DNA of 57,103 nt from positions 1 through 57,103 of the forward strand of contig CAZICK010000011.1 of the NCBI GenBank assembly GCA_964537505.1, written 5' to 3'. A program made the translations under genes and the position numbers. The notes beneath the pieces were generated by a model. The model did no database searches. It saw only the letters and a list, made by a program, of their open reading frames with translations, and was not told where the DNA came from. This document shows positions 40,630-49,859 of the stretch, piece by piece (within the stretch, counting starts at the first letter, position 1; each line of letters starts with the position of its first letter). Origin of the DNA: DAINBT01 sp036732785. GTDB lineage: Bacteria > Planctomycetota > Phycisphaerae > Sedimentisphaerales > SM23-30.

Positions 40630-42498
40630 TTATCTAGCCTGCTGCCCCGGGATGCGACCGCCGGGATTAGTGCGGTTTTGGTTTTGCTGACTTTCTTCCT
40701 TTTTCTGGTCTCTGACCTCTTTGGCAATAATTCCAGACATCTTATACATCTCTCTCGGCCAAGTGAATTTTTCCGTTCCCAGTCTCTTGATGATTTTATC
40801 AACATCACGGTAAATGATATCCGTACAGGTCTTATCTCTTGCTTTCGTTTTTGCCCCGGCGTCCCAGTCCCAATGTTTGCTGTTGGGCACCACATCGATA
40901 ACGGTGACACCGGTACGATAATCGATATCGAGTGACTCCTCTACATCCCGACTATCCGCAAGAACCAAAGTGCCGGTCTCTTTGGGAGGTTCTTCCTCGA
41001 CGATCGCTCCAATCTCGCTGCCGGGAGCAACGGTAAACTCCTTTTGGTACCACCTCCCATTCTGCTTGCGAAAGACATCTACGCGAACACTGGCATCGGC
41101 AAGATCACCAAAAGAGGTTTTAGGAAAGAAAAAGGTACGTCTTGGCACACTTATCGGACGGTCAGGAGCAAGCCAGTTCGACCAGAGCACACGTTGATCC
41201 TTGAATTGTTTCTCGTCCTCCTTAAACCAGTTGTGGCCGGTAATCGGGTTGAAAAAACCGATTTGCAAACGATAGGTATAAGTGCCTCCCGGTTCAATTT
41301 GGCCATCGAAAGCCCAGAAAATAAATTCTTCTTCCAACAGTTCCGCAGGTCTGGTTTGCGACTGTCCGATGCCGATCGATGATGATTGGCGGCCAACCCT
41401 CGGGGCCGTGGGTTGCCTCCCGGGAACCGTGCCAGGCCCCCTTCCCGGGATGAACATGCCCGGCGGCATTCCCGGAATCATGCCCGGCGGCATTCCCGGA
41501 ATAATTCCCGGGGGCATAGTTGGAGACGCGTCTCTGCCACGCGATACGCGTGTGCGAGGTTGCCGACGGATAACGGGCGCAGGTGCACCCGGTACCGTAT
41601 CTTTTTGTTCTTTACCTTCCAGGGCAATTTCCAAAGGAGACTGCCAACCGCTTTCATCCACAAGTTCATAAGGAAAAGGTTGAAGCAGATCGAGTTGCGT
41701 CTGATAATCATCATGGCGGGTAGCAAGTATTGCCTGATATTCACCCTGGGAAAGTTTTTGGATTGCTGGCAGGGTCGGCGCATCTTTCACAGGATCCACT
41801 TCCAGACGAGAGACGCTCTGATATTCACTCCAACTGCCGTCGTCTCGCAATTGGCATCGCTGAAGGTCCACCAGGGCCACCACCGGTTCGTACTGATCGA
41901 GCGGATCTTTGACATCGGGGCCGAAACACTTTTTGAACGATTTGTTCAATTCAGCCATGGACAAAACGGCCGAGACGGTAACAAAATCAACATCTTCCTT
42001 CTTGGAATCACTTTGTTGCTCGACAGCAAGTCCGTATGGGCTTGTCTTGGAGGTGGTACTTTCGGTTGGCACCCAGGCAACGGTGGAAGTCAACACCGCC
42101 TTGATATCTTTTATAGCGGGAATCTCCGGCATAGCATAAAGCCTTATTTCTTCCTGTTCGGTCATGTCTCTATGAATCGGACCCAGTGGCGCCCTGACGG
42201 TGGGGCCTTCGGGATTGAAAAGCGAGGTGCCGTCGAAAAACTTGACGGCAACGGGTGCATACGACGGCGTAACACGCGAATCGGGCAGGCGTATTTGCCC
42301 AACAATCTCTTCAGCCTCCCTGGCACCCTGCTGGGTGGCCTCGTAGGCGCTGAGTGTTTCACCGCTTCCCGCATTTACTACGCCGGGAGGGTTGATGAAA
42401 CGGGTCGCGAGCACCCATCCGAAAACTCCTATAGTCAAAACAAGAATGAGTTTTTCCACGTGTGCTTCAAAAGGATTCAGGGTCCGTTTTTTCGCCAT
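40630..42498 (-). CDS. Type IV pilus assembly-platform protein (PilP-position), MPPG-rich
   Basis: A 622-residue protein with a short cytoplasmic N-terminus, one membrane helix (about 16-32) and a large periplasmic part. A Pro/Gly/Met tract at about 330-360 repeats the unit IPGMPPGM. The C-terminal 150 residues end in a basic Gln/Asn-rich tail. No family is clear by eye, but it is the third gene of a minus-strand set with PilM-PilN-like and PilO-like proteins, so a PilP-like role is inferred from position and topology. It may alternatively be a planctomycete-specific coupling protein. Confidence 0.7.
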   Translation of the reverse strand: MAKKRTLNPFEAHVEKLILVLTIGVFGWVLATRFINPPGVVNAGSGETLSAYEATQQGAREAEEIVGQIRLPDSRVTPSYAPVAVKFFDGTSLFNPEGPTVRAPLGPIHRDMTEQEEIRLYAMPEIPAIKDIKAVLTSTVAWVPTESTTSKTSPYGLAVEQQSDSKKEDVDFVTVSAVLSMAELNKSFKKCFGPDVKDPLDQYEPVVALVDLQRCQLRDDGSWSEYQSVSRLEVDPVKDAPTLPAIQKLSQGEYQAILATRHDDYQTQLDLLQPFPYELVDESGWQSPLEIALEGKEQKDTVPGAPAPVIRRQPRTRVSRGRDASPTMPPGIIPGMPPGMIPGMPPGMFIPGRGPGTVPGRQPTAPRVGRQSSSIGIGQSQTRPAELLEEEFIFWAFDGQIEPGGTYTYRLQIGFFNPITGHNWFKEDEKQFKDQRVLWSNWLAPDRPISVPRRTFFFPKTSFGDLADASVRVDVFRKQNGRWYQKEFTVAPGSEIGAIVEEEPPKETGTLVLADSRDVEESLDIDYRTGVTVIDVVPNSKHWDWDAGAKTKARDKTCTDIIYRDVDKIIKRLGTEKFTWPREMYKMSGIIAKEVRDQKKEESQQNQNRTNPGGRIPGQQAR

Positions 42499-42595
42499 TG
42501 CATTCTTCCTATTATGGAACTAACAGCCACTGGCCCGAGGGCATTACCTCAGGAACCAGCCATAATGACCTTGCCGACAATAGCCATCGGCCCGG

Positions 42596-44125
42596 TTATC
42601 TTTGTGGGGACAAACCACCTCCAAAACCAGGATAGCCAAGACCGGTTCTACTGTCACTTGTCTCCTGAAGCAACAGTTTCTTTACCGGCTCGGGTTTGTA
42701 TGCTTCGTAACCGGCTTTGAAGAAAACATATTCGCAGACCAGACGCAGCACGCTCAAAGAAGCGACGCCGTAACGATAACCCAGTGTCTTCTCGGCCTCC
42801 ATGTCCACCGGGTCTATCTGCAGTTTTAGAATAGTTATCTGGTTGCGCTTGCTCGACTCGGGATCATCCGCAGAATATTTTATGTCCTGAAGGGCATTAG
42901 TGAAATCGTTAATTCGCGTGGAGTCGATTATCACCGCCACTTCAAAATGTACAACATCGATGAGATCATTACTGCTGCGATCTGTCAGCGGGGTGGTCAT
43001 TGTTCCAGTTAACGAGCCTTCACTTCCACTTGCCGTACCGACTGATCCAGGCATAGTCGTAGTCATAGGCATACCGGGCACACCGGGCACACCCATACCA
43101 ACGCTTTTTTGGAACATGACGTAACCAGGCAAACGGCTTCCGCTGTTAGCATCGTGCCTGGCGGCGGCGTTACCGCCACCGTAACCATCATACTGGAAAC
43201 CTGAACCGAGCCTTGACGGATTGCCGATGCCTGGAACCCCAGCCGGAAACGGCAAACCAGACGGCTTGCCTGCAGATTCAGAAGATCTGCTGGTAACTGT
43301 GGCGCCGCCTGTCATCATAGTACCGGCCTCGGCGCCTCCGAAAGAAACTTCTATCAAACGTTTTACAGGGTTTTCAAGCACCGACGCTTCGACGCGGTTA
43401 AGCTGGTTGATGGAAAGCACTACGTCTTCCTGAATCCAGGCGGCCAGCTGGGTAAACCAACTATCCAAAAGCATAGTATCGCGAGGACCGTCGGGGTGAG
43501 ATTTCCAGTAATCGTAACAGCAGAAAGCATCGGGATTAACATAGCAACTGACTTTTTTGGCCCTGGAAAGATACAGACCGCTGATGAGTTTATCTTCAAG
43601 CGTTTCCGGTGAGCTACGATCAGACATGCTCGGGGAGTACCTGCCGCCGCCCAGACTACCAGTGCCGGAGACTCCGCCGGACCTTTCGCGATGGTCCTGG
43701 AGCAATCTGTCGATTTCCGTTGTGCTGGGCCTGTCTCCACCGTTCAACTGCTGAACAAACCCATCGATTGCCCGGCAGTAATTCTCGGCAAAGTATTCAT
43801 AGAAAAGGGTTTGGCTTTCCTTTGGTTCGGGAAAGACCTCCTTAAACAACAAGGGACGTTTGGAACTCTGGCCGGCAATCTCGGCGACCCGGGCGGCGTC
43901 ACTCTGGGCATCCTCGGCATTTTTTTTGAGCTTGGACAACACATTTTCATGCACTACTCGACTACGCAACGAACTCATGTTCTTGTATTCCGCCTCGATC
44001 TTGGCGAGTTCTTTCAAGTTATCCGCGCGGACCATCGTACCGAGAACCATAAGGCACACTCCGACCAGAAACGCCATCACGCAGGCAATCAAAAATAATC
44101 TTTTTTTGATAAAATTCATTTTCAC
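42596..44125 (-). CDS. PilO-like assembly-platform protein
   Basis: A 509-residue protein: basic N-terminus, one membrane helix (about 9-30), a coiled coil (about 35-85), then a periplasmic region. This is the PilO topology but more than twice the usual 200 residues. A Gly/Ser/Met-rich segment (about 255-365, for example GVPGVPGMP) interrupts the middle. The C-terminal ferredoxin-like portion has 'VVHFEVAVIIDSTRINDF' near 395. It lies between the PilM-PilN fusion and the 622-aa gene with short gaps. Confidence 0.72.
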   Translation of the reverse strand: MKMNFIKKRLFLIACVMAFLVGVCLMVLGTMVRADNLKELAKIEAEYKNMSSLRSRVVHENVLSKLKKNAEDAQSDAARVAEIAGQSSKRPLLFKEVFPEPKESQTLFYEYFAENYCRAIDGFVQQLNGGDRPSTTEIDRLLQDHRERSGGVSGTGSLGGGRYSPSMSDRSSPETLEDKLISGLYLSRAKKVSCYVNPDAFCCYDYWKSHPDGPRDTMLLDSWFTQLAAWIQEDVVLSINQLNRVEASVLENPVKRLIEVSFGGAEAGTMMTGGATVTSRSSESAGKPSGLPFPAGVPGIGNPSRLGSGFQYDGYGGGNAAARHDANSGSRLPGYVMFQKSVGMGVPGVPGMPMTTTMPGSVGTASGSEGSLTGTMTTPLTDRSSNDLIDVVHFEVAVIIDSTRINDFTNALQDIKYSADDPESSKRNQITILKLQIDPVDMEAEKTLGYRYGVASLSVLRLVCEYVFFKAGYEAYKPEPVKKLLLQETSDSRTGLGYPGFGGGLSPQR

Positions 44126-44188
44126 ATATCTCGTAAGAACAGGCCCTGCCGGGAATCATCATACCCATTGGGTGTACTCTGTTTTGTT

Positions 44189-46801
44189 TTAGCCTCCTAA
44201 AGCTCCTGTTGGTCCGCCAATACCACCACTTTTTATAGTACCGGCCGGCTTCTGTTCGGGCTTGGCTTTTTCTTTAAGTTTTACTTTGACCTTGACGCGA
44301 AACCAATAATCGTGTTTTTCAAGTTCCGGCTGACCTGAATCGCCGACGATCACATCGCCTTTATCATCACGTTTGTAAGTTTCGCTAATCTCTTCAAACG
44401 TCAACGGATCGATCAAAACTATCTCCGTGCTCGACAGGCTCGAGCCTCCCCTGGGAGCACCGCCAAACGGCATAAACGGCAATCCGCTGCTTCTTGTCAT
44501 ACCGGCTTCCTGTTTTTGTGGTTTGACCACTCCCAAACCTTTGGGTTGATTATCAATCGGATTACCATTGATCCAACCGTGTTCCTTACGGAAATAACCT
44601 TCATCATCAAGTTCCCTGTATGCGGCAAAAGGCTGCTCGCCGGCCATGTCGCTGGCAGCCTTCTGCTGGGGACTGTCGGGGATATTCGTCTCAAGTTCGA
44701 TAGGCGGTTTCGCAGTCGCCGGACTGGTCGGGGCAATAGGCGAGCCAGGTTTATTGGCGGCGGCAATCCCCTGCGCAATTCCACCGAGCAATGGGCTGTT
44801 AGAGGCAGATCCACCGAGAGATTCCTTTGGTTGGCGATTTTGGGACACGATCTCGCCGTCGCTCAAACCTAAAAAACGGAGCCGATGGAAAAAACCCCAT
44901 TTCTCGCGATCAAGCCCTACTCTGGGCGGCATAAGGAAACTCAAGCCGTTCTGATGAGGCGTACTACCCTCGATAACAATGACGAAACCAGGGACTGGTT
45001 CAGCCGTTTTTCCTCCGCCGACACCACCACCTGGACTTGGGCCAAAAGGAGTCATTCCCCCAATAGGACCCATCGGACCCATCGAACGACCAGGCGTAGC
45101 GGAACTGCCAGGGCGAGAAGGTATCATACCAGGCATACCGGGTATGAACATGCCGGGAGGCATACCGGGAATCCCCATTCCTCCAGTGCCCCTTCCGGTT
45201 CCATATCCGGAGCGGGATGTATCGGTCCTTTCAACGATTTGGTCAAAATCCTGGTTCAGGTCATCGGTATAAACCAAATGAACACTGCTTATGAACACTT
45301 GTTCGCGTGATGAACGCGGGATCCCTGTGGCTATGACGGCACTGCGATCACCAACGTTAAAAGCATCGTAAAGTGGTTTCTGGTTGGGGTTGTTGTTTTC
45401 GTTGGGCACAGCGTCACGAACAGCCTGGAACAGGGCCGGTATGAAATTGCGGAATTCAGAATCATATAACTTAGTTTGCAGGGCGATCTCCGCCTTGGCT
45501 TTTTGTACCTTCCCAAGCAATGTGCTCTCTAAAGCTTTGTTTTCATCAATTTTCTTACCTAATTGCATCATCCTGTTACGGTTGCTTTTGATTTCATTTG
45601 AGCTGATATCCTTTTTTTGACTGTAGGGCTGGACAAGCCCCATAAGACAGGCAAGCATAAAAACAGCGATAGCAGCGACAAACCAGCTTTTCTTACGCCG
45701 CCACTGGGCCTGGCGGGTGATCTCCGGTGGCAGAAGATTACTGACAATAGCGGTTTGGCCGATACCCTGAAGAGCCAGACCATAGGCGACGCCCAGACTG
45801 GGCAGATTTGCGGCAAACTGGGCGACTGAAATATCAGGAGTCAACTTCAAAGATTCGAAATTATCAAGTCTCTTGACCGGAAGAGATAAACTCTGCTGGA
45901 GAAACTTAATCAGGCCTGGCAGCTTGATGGCGTTGCCCATAGCCAGGACTTTGCGAAACTGGACTTCACGATTGCTGCTGCTGTAGAATCCCAACGATCG
46001 CTGCACCTCGGCTGCCAAATCGGCAAAAACCGATCGCATTGCCTGAAAAATCTGACGGGCGTACTTGCTCGTGTTGGCGGTACGTTTGATGGCCTCGGCC
46101 TTAGCGAAGGTAAGCTTAAAAGCCTTCTGGATGGCAGCGGTGAACTGGTTGCCGCCAAGTGGTATGCTCCTCTGCCAAACGCGGGTACCATCAACAATAA
46201 CCAAATCCGTGTTTTCTGCGCCAATATCGAGGGTGATAATCGCTTCGTTAGCGGTCCGGGACTGTTTTTGGTCATAACACAGAAAATTGTACAGGGCCAT
46301 GGGAGCCATTTGCACAATATTGACCAAACATCCCGCCTGGACGAAAGGTGCCAGGGCTCGCCGGACTAGGTCTCTTTTGATAGCGAATATCCCCAATTCA
46401 ATCTCAGGACTGGCGGACGACTCAAGCGTCTGCCAATCCCACTCGACGTCTTTCATATCGAACGGTATCTGCTGCTGGGCTTCCAGCGGAACCAGCGCGG
46501 GAATACGCTTTTTGTCCATAGGAGGCAAATGGACAAAACGGGCAAAACTGCTTTGGCCCGGCACCGAAACCACAACCGCCGAATTGCTCAAGTCGTGTTC
46601 CTCAAGGAACTTATCTAACGCCTTGGTCATTAATTCGATTCTTGCTTCAGGCGTAATTTCGGGCTGAGAGAGGATTTTTTCGTGTTCGATTACTGCGAAA
46701 TCGAGCACTTCCACTGTCTCCGGTCCAACTGCCAGCTTCATCGCCTTGAGCGTGCAGTTGCCCAGATCAATGCCCCAAGCGGTTTTGGCCACTTTTGCCA
46801 T
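44189..46801 (-). CDS. PilM-PilN fusion protein
   Basis: An 870-residue protein. Residues 1-345 are PilM: an actin-like ATPase with 'GIDLGNCTLKAMKL' (about 9-22) as phosphate-1 and 'TLDIGAENTDLVIVDG' (about 195) as phosphate-2. A membrane helix follows near 370-390, then a coiled coil, as in PilN. A GMPPGM-rich tract lies near 540-570, and a long C-terminal extension is enriched in Pro and Gly. The start at 46801 has AAGGA 10 nt upstream. PilM and PilN are separate in other bacteria, so the fusion is notable. It heads a three-gene minus-strand operon. Confidence 0.85.
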   Translation of the reverse strand: MAKVAKTAWGIDLGNCTLKAMKLAVGPETVEVLDFAVIEHEKILSQPEITPEARIELMTKALDKFLEEHDLSNSAVVVSVPGQSSFARFVHLPPMDKKRIPALVPLEAQQQIPFDMKDVEWDWQTLESSASPEIELGIFAIKRDLVRRALAPFVQAGCLVNIVQMAPMALYNFLCYDQKQSRTANEAIITLDIGAENTDLVIVDGTRVWQRSIPLGGNQFTAAIQKAFKLTFAKAEAIKRTANTSKYARQIFQAMRSVFADLAAEVQRSLGFYSSSNREVQFRKVLAMGNAIKLPGLIKFLQQSLSLPVKRLDNFESLKLTPDISVAQFAANLPSLGVAYGLALQGIGQTAIVSNLLPPEITRQAQWRRKKSWFVAAIAVFMLACLMGLVQPYSQKKDISSNEIKSNRNRMMQLGKKIDENKALESTLLGKVQKAKAEIALQTKLYDSEFRNFIPALFQAVRDAVPNENNNPNQKPLYDAFNVGDRSAVIATGIPRSSREQVFISSVHLVYTDDLNQDFDQIVERTDTSRSGYGTGRGTGGMGIPGMPPGMFIPGMPGMIPSRPGSSATPGRSMGPMGPIGGMTPFGPSPGGGVGGGKTAEPVPGFVIVIEGSTPHQNGLSFLMPPRVGLDREKWGFFHRLRFLGLSDGEIVSQNRQPKESLGGSASNSPLLGGIAQGIAAANKPGSPIAPTSPATAKPPIELETNIPDSPQQKAASDMAGEQPFAAYRELDDEGYFRKEHGWINGNPIDNQPKGLGVVKPQKQEAGMTRSSGLPFMPFGGAPRGGSSLSSTEIVLIDPLTFEEISETYKRDDKGDVIVGDSGQPELEKHDYWFRVKVKVKLKEKAKPEQKPAGTIKSGGIGGPTGALGG

Positions 46802-46870
46802 GTCGATGCATCCTTTTCGTACTGCGTATTGCGTCGCAATACACAACCGTTTATAGCCAATTTATATGCA

Positions 46871-46899
46871 ATTTTACTCGTAAAAGACTGAGTCGGCAA
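46871..46899 (-). promoter_or_regulatory. Promoter of the PilM-PilN operon
   Basis: On the minus strand TTGCCG (46899-46894) and TAAAAT (46876-46871) with a 17-bp spacer. The same stretch ('gactcagtcttttacgagtaa') matches the left end of the dispersed repeat at 35897 and 39680, in reverse orientation. Confidence 0.5.
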
Positions 46900-46958
46900 G
46901 CCGATATCAATCAGGTTTTCTTAATTGGTGTTGGTGTCTAAACTCGATTCCCACACCT

Positions 46959-46977
46959 AAAAACGCCGCTGGGGCGT
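46959..46977 (-). terminator. Possible Rho-independent terminator
   Basis: On the minus strand ACGCC and GGCGT form a short 5-bp stem around CCAGC, followed by a T-run (plus-strand A-run 46959-46963). Confidence 0.4.
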
Positions 46978-47000
46978 CAGAATCAACGTTTCACGATCTT

Positions 47001-47016
47001 TCGACGCCGGCGTCGA
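47001..47016. repeat. Perfect 16-bp palindrome
   Basis: TCGACGCCGGCGTCGA. The 12-bp core GACGCCGGCGTC is also the core of the palindrome at 11415-11428. Confidence 0.6.
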
Positions 47017-47275
47017 GCGACTAACAGGGGGTTTATCTCACGGTCTGTTATCTCTGCCAATGCCGCTGCGTGATGTATGCCGGCCATCGAAGCACAGGAG
47101 GGACTTCGACTGCTCTCCACGAGTGAAGCAAACATTGCAACCGACCCGTGCCCGGGAGCAAGCCACAACATGCAGGTTTTAGGAATGAAACTAACCACAA
47201 CTTATAGTGGATAGCAGGACAGCGGATATCAAGAGACATCTCTTTTTTGCTATTACTATCTGCTATCCATATTAT

Positions 47276-47304
47276 ATTATGCAACATTTCCCTGGAATAA
47301 TCAA
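47276..47304 (-). promoter_or_regulatory. Promoter of the candidate 310-nt RNA
   Basis: On the minus strand TTGATT (47304-47299) and CATAAT (47281-47276) with a 17-bp spacer; ATAATATGG follows, and the predicted start is the GGATAGCAG hairpin. Confidence 0.5.
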
Positions 47305-47344
47305 GTGTTTTTTGAGCGGATTTCGACTCTGGTGTAAATCGTTA

Positions 47345-47385
47345 TTTTTGGTTCGTGGAAATTTTCATAAGTGCTTATTTTCGGC
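47345..47385. repeat. Reversed copy of the 33-bp repeat from 3.1 kb
   Basis: TAAGTGCTTATTTT (47368-47381) is the exact complement of 14 bp of the 3128-3208 repeat, and the preceding ttatttttggttcgtgg matches the spacer of that repeat. Confidence 0.6.
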
Positions 47386-47434
47386 CACGACCAGATGTGG
47401 CTTTGGGGCTCTATAGTAGTAGAGATATATCTTA

Positions 47435-47480
47435 TTGATTCTTAACCTATTTGGTTTCAGGTTCTCGTTTGGTCAGGCTT
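47435..47480 (+). repeat. Diverged right end of the dispersed repeat, copy 3
   Basis: 'gattcttaacctatttggtttcaggttctcgtttggtcagg' read in short pieces aligns with the right end of the repeat at 39740-39787 (ttctcacgtaacc...ttccaggcccttgcctggttagg). It overlaps the lpxI stop codon. Confidence 0.4.
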
Positions 47481-48321
47481 TGTGGCCGAGGATGGCGATT
47501 TTGTGGGTTTCGGCTAGTTTAATGGTTTCTGGCATGTCGATGATAAGTGTTTTGTCAGCCTCGACGACCAGGCAGGCGGCTTTGTTTTTTTTGAGGTTTT
47601 CAATGGTGTCGGGACCGATGGCGGGTACGTCGAATCGCATGTCCTGATTGGGTTTGGCGGTCTTTATCAGGGTCCAGCCGCCGGCACGGCATAACCCACC
47701 GGCACGTTCGATCATCCTGTCGGTTCCCTCGATCGCTTCGACCGCGATGACCTCACGCTCTTTGACCGCGATGGCCTGGCCGATGTCAAGGTCGCCCATG
47801 CGCTTGACAATCTCCCAGCCGAACTCGATATCCTCCAACACCTGCCGGCTCGGCTGACAACGGGTCATCACTCCTTCGCGCGCCAGGTGCTCTTTACAGT
47901 ATTGTACGGAATCTTCCAAAATGATACCTCCCGTAGCCAGTTCGTCCGCCAGGGCACATAAGAAATTGTCATTGGTTTTATTTTTGCCGCGTAGTCTGCC
48001 GTACCAAATCCGAAACGCCCGCCAATCGGGCAGATACTGCAGAATCCGCCAGGGCGTGTAAATCTTCTGCTTGGCCACCCGCCCGACCATTATGGTATCG
48101 GTCACCCCGTGGCGTCGCAGTTTGCTGATCCATCGGCCGGGCCGGGCCAGCGGCACCCAATAGAATTGATCGACATGCCGAGCCAGTGCCGGATCGGCCT
48201 GCTTGGCCAGTGCCGCACAGACCACCCGCACCCCTGCCGCCCGCGCCCCGTCGGCCACCATAAACGGCAGCCGACCCTGACCGGCAATCAAACCCAACAT
48301 GGTTACGTGAGCGTCCCGCAT
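47473..48321 (-). CDS. lpxI: UDP-2,3-diacylglucosamine pyrophosphatase LpxI
   Basis: A 282-residue lipid A biosynthesis enzyme that cleaves UDP-2,3-diacylglucosamine to lipid X and UMP. The family (DUF1009) landmarks are clear: 'GLIAGQGRLPFMVADGARA' at about 9-27, 'TDTIMVGRVAKQ' near 75, 'VEAIEGTDRMIERAG' near 195 and 'KPNQDMRFDVPAIGPDTIEN' near 222. LpxI replaces LpxH in organisms lacking it. The first ATG is used; an ATG seven codons later is possible. lpxD lies 2.6 kb away in the same direction. Confidence 0.95.
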   Translation of the reverse strand: MRDAHVTMLGLIAGQGRLPFMVADGARAAGVRVVCAALAKQADPALARHVDQFYWVPLARPGRWISKLRRHGVTDTIMVGRVAKQKIYTPWRILQYLPDWRAFRIWYGRLRGKNKTNDNFLCALADELATGGIILEDSVQYCKEHLAREGVMTRCQPSRQVLEDIEFGWEIVKRMGDLDIGQAIAVKEREVIAVEAIEGTDRMIERAGGLCRAGGWTLIKTAKPNQDMRFDVPAIGPDTIENLKKNKAACLVVEADKTLIIDMPETIKLAETHKIAILGHKA

Positions 48322-48353
48322 AAATATTTTGTGCTCGTTTTGTCAATCGCGAA

Positions 48354-49814
48354 TTACACGTTTTCAGGTACAATGAACGGCTCGCGATATTGGCGTGTGA
48401 GCATTTCATTGGCCTGGGCTGCCAGCTCGGCCTTGTCACCCTCACCGGCAAACCGCTCTTTATCGGCATCTATCTCCAGCCAGGGACCAAGAATCCTGGG
48501 CGTCTCGCTGAGGTCCACGCCATTGACCAGCAGATGCTCCTGGAACCTGTCAAAACTGTCTATCGCTTCTTTGTCTGCCTTGATCGTCTCCATGATCTGG
48601 TCGCGATCGGCTTGTTTTCCCAGCCGATGGGAAACGTTTGCCAAGTGGCACAACGATGTGGACAAATGTCCTTCGATGATATCGGCGTTCAGGTCGCTGA
48701 CCTTACGGCTGCGGACCGCCTTGATGAAGTTGGCATAGTGTCCGGCGCCGCCGTCACTGGTAAACTGTTTGATTTTCCTGCCGTCGTTATCGTACACCCA
48801 GCCGCCGCCGTCACCGCCGGAGAAGTAGCCGTGTTCACATTGAATAACAATACCAATTCGCGTATTGCGGTAGTGGTCCATGGCCGAATCGCCTTTCTTG
48901 CGGGGCAGACCGCGTACTTCAAAAATGATCGGCACCGGCTTATAGTCGAAAATCGCGATTTGCGTGTTGGCGGTCTGGCCGTCGTCGATATAGCCGAACC
49001 GTCCGCCGATGCTCATGACCCGATCGGGCAGTTTGTTCTGACCGATAGCCCAGCGGCACAGGTCCATCTCGTGAATCCCCTGATTGCCCAGATCGCCGTT
49101 GCCGGTGTTCCACACCCAGTGCCAATCGTAATGCAGACTCTCGCGCATCAAAGGCTCCATAGCGGCCGGACCAGTCCACAGGTCATAGTCTATATGCGAA
49201 GGCACCGTCTGCGGACCGCTGACTTTACCGATACTACCACGTCGTTTGTAACAGAGGCCGCGGGCAATTTTGATATTGCCCATGTTACCCTTCTGGAGAT
49301 ATTCGAACACGTCACGCAGAGCCTGATCGGACCGTTTTTGGGTGCCGGTCTGCACGATCCGTTTGTATTTGCGAGCCGCCTCGACCATCTTGCGGCCTTC
49401 ATAGACGTTGTGCGAGACCGGCTTTTCAACATAAACATCTTTGCCCGCCTGACACGCCCAGATCGTCATCAGCGAATGCCAGTGATTCGGCGTTGCGATC
49501 GAGAGCGCATCGATATTCTTGTCATCCAGCAGTTTGCGGATATCGGTGTAGGCGTCAACCTTCTCGTTGCGGTCGGTGAAATCCTTGACGTTCCGGTCCA
49601 GAATTTTCTGGTCCGGATCGCACAGGGCCACCACCCGCACGCCGGGAAGCTGGCGAAAACCGTCAATGTGCGCACCGCCCCGACTGTTAATACCCGCCAC
49701 GGCCACACGAATCTCGTCGTTGGCCCCTAACACGCGGGCATACGGCATCATTACCGCGGCTGTGCCGACCGCAATCGAACTTTTCATAAATTTGCGTCGT
49801 GTAATCTCACTCAT
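48354..49814 (-). CDS. Tat-exported Gfo/Idh/MocA-family oxidoreductase
   Basis: A 486-residue NAD(P)-dependent oxidoreductase, probably acting on sugars. The N-terminus carries a twin-arginine signal (TRRKFMKSS, residues 5-13) followed by a hydrophobic stretch ending near ALA-like 'VLGAND'. The Rossmann core 'VAVAGINSRGGAHIDGF' is near 36-52, and 'EKPVSHNVYEGRKMVEAA' (about 133) contains the catalytic Lys motif EKP. The C-terminal GFO_IDH_MocA_C domain follows. Exported family members are numerous in Planctomycetes. It lies 45 bp after a PmoA-like gene. Confidence 0.94.
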   Translation of the reverse strand: MSEITRRKFMKSSIAVGTAAVMMPYARVLGANDEIRVAVAGINSRGGAHIDGFRQLPGVRVVALCDPDQKILDRNVKDFTDRNEKVDAYTDIRKLLDDKNIDALSIATPNHWHSLMTIWACQAGKDVYVEKPVSHNVYEGRKMVEAARKYKRIVQTGTQKRSDQALRDVFEYLQKGNMGNIKIARGLCYKRRGSIGKVSGPQTVPSHIDYDLWTGPAAMEPLMRESLHYDWHWVWNTGNGDLGNQGIHEMDLCRWAIGQNKLPDRVMSIGGRFGYIDDGQTANTQIAIFDYKPVPIIFEVRGLPRKKGDSAMDHYRNTRIGIVIQCEHGYFSGGDGGGWVYDNDGRKIKQFTSDGGAGHYANFIKAVRSRKVSDLNADIIEGHLSTSLCHLANVSHRLGKQADRDQIMETIKADKEAIDSFDRFQEHLLVNGVDLSETPRILGPWLEIDADKERFAGEGDKAELAAQANEMLTRQYREPFIVPENV

Positions 49815-49859
49815 TTTGCCAGGTTCCTGTTACTTCTATAATTACGGTCTCTGGAAACA

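Larger units (their letters stand above)
46959..47269 (-). ncRNA. Candidate structured RNA, about 310 nt
   Basis: A promoter at 47276-47304 and a terminator at 46959-46977 bound a minus-strand transcript with several hairpins. GGATAGCAG at the predicted 5' end (47268-47260) pairs over 9 bp with CTGCTATCC (47217-47209). TCGAAG/CTTCGA forms a second stem near 47090-47110. A perfect 16-bp palindrome (47001-47016) forms a third. A GTG-initiated 71-codon frame (46983-47198) lies inside but has no SD. It does not resemble tmRNA, RNase P or SRP RNA to me. Confidence 0.35.

Noticed and set aside
41386..42720. Plus-strand frame of 444 codons with repeated RRHSRN-type residues
   Set aside because: It is the antisense of the MPPG-rich protein; the repeats are the complement of the GMPPG codons.
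46983..47198. 71-codon minus-strand frame
   Set aside because: GTG start, no SD and low-complexity Arg-rich end; the region is better explained as a structured RNA, though a coding role is not excluded.
48390..49730. Long plus-strand frame of 446 codons
   Set aside because: It is exactly opposite the Gfo/Idh/MocA gene, whose protein has clear motifs and a Tat signal. The antisense frame has no recognisable domain.
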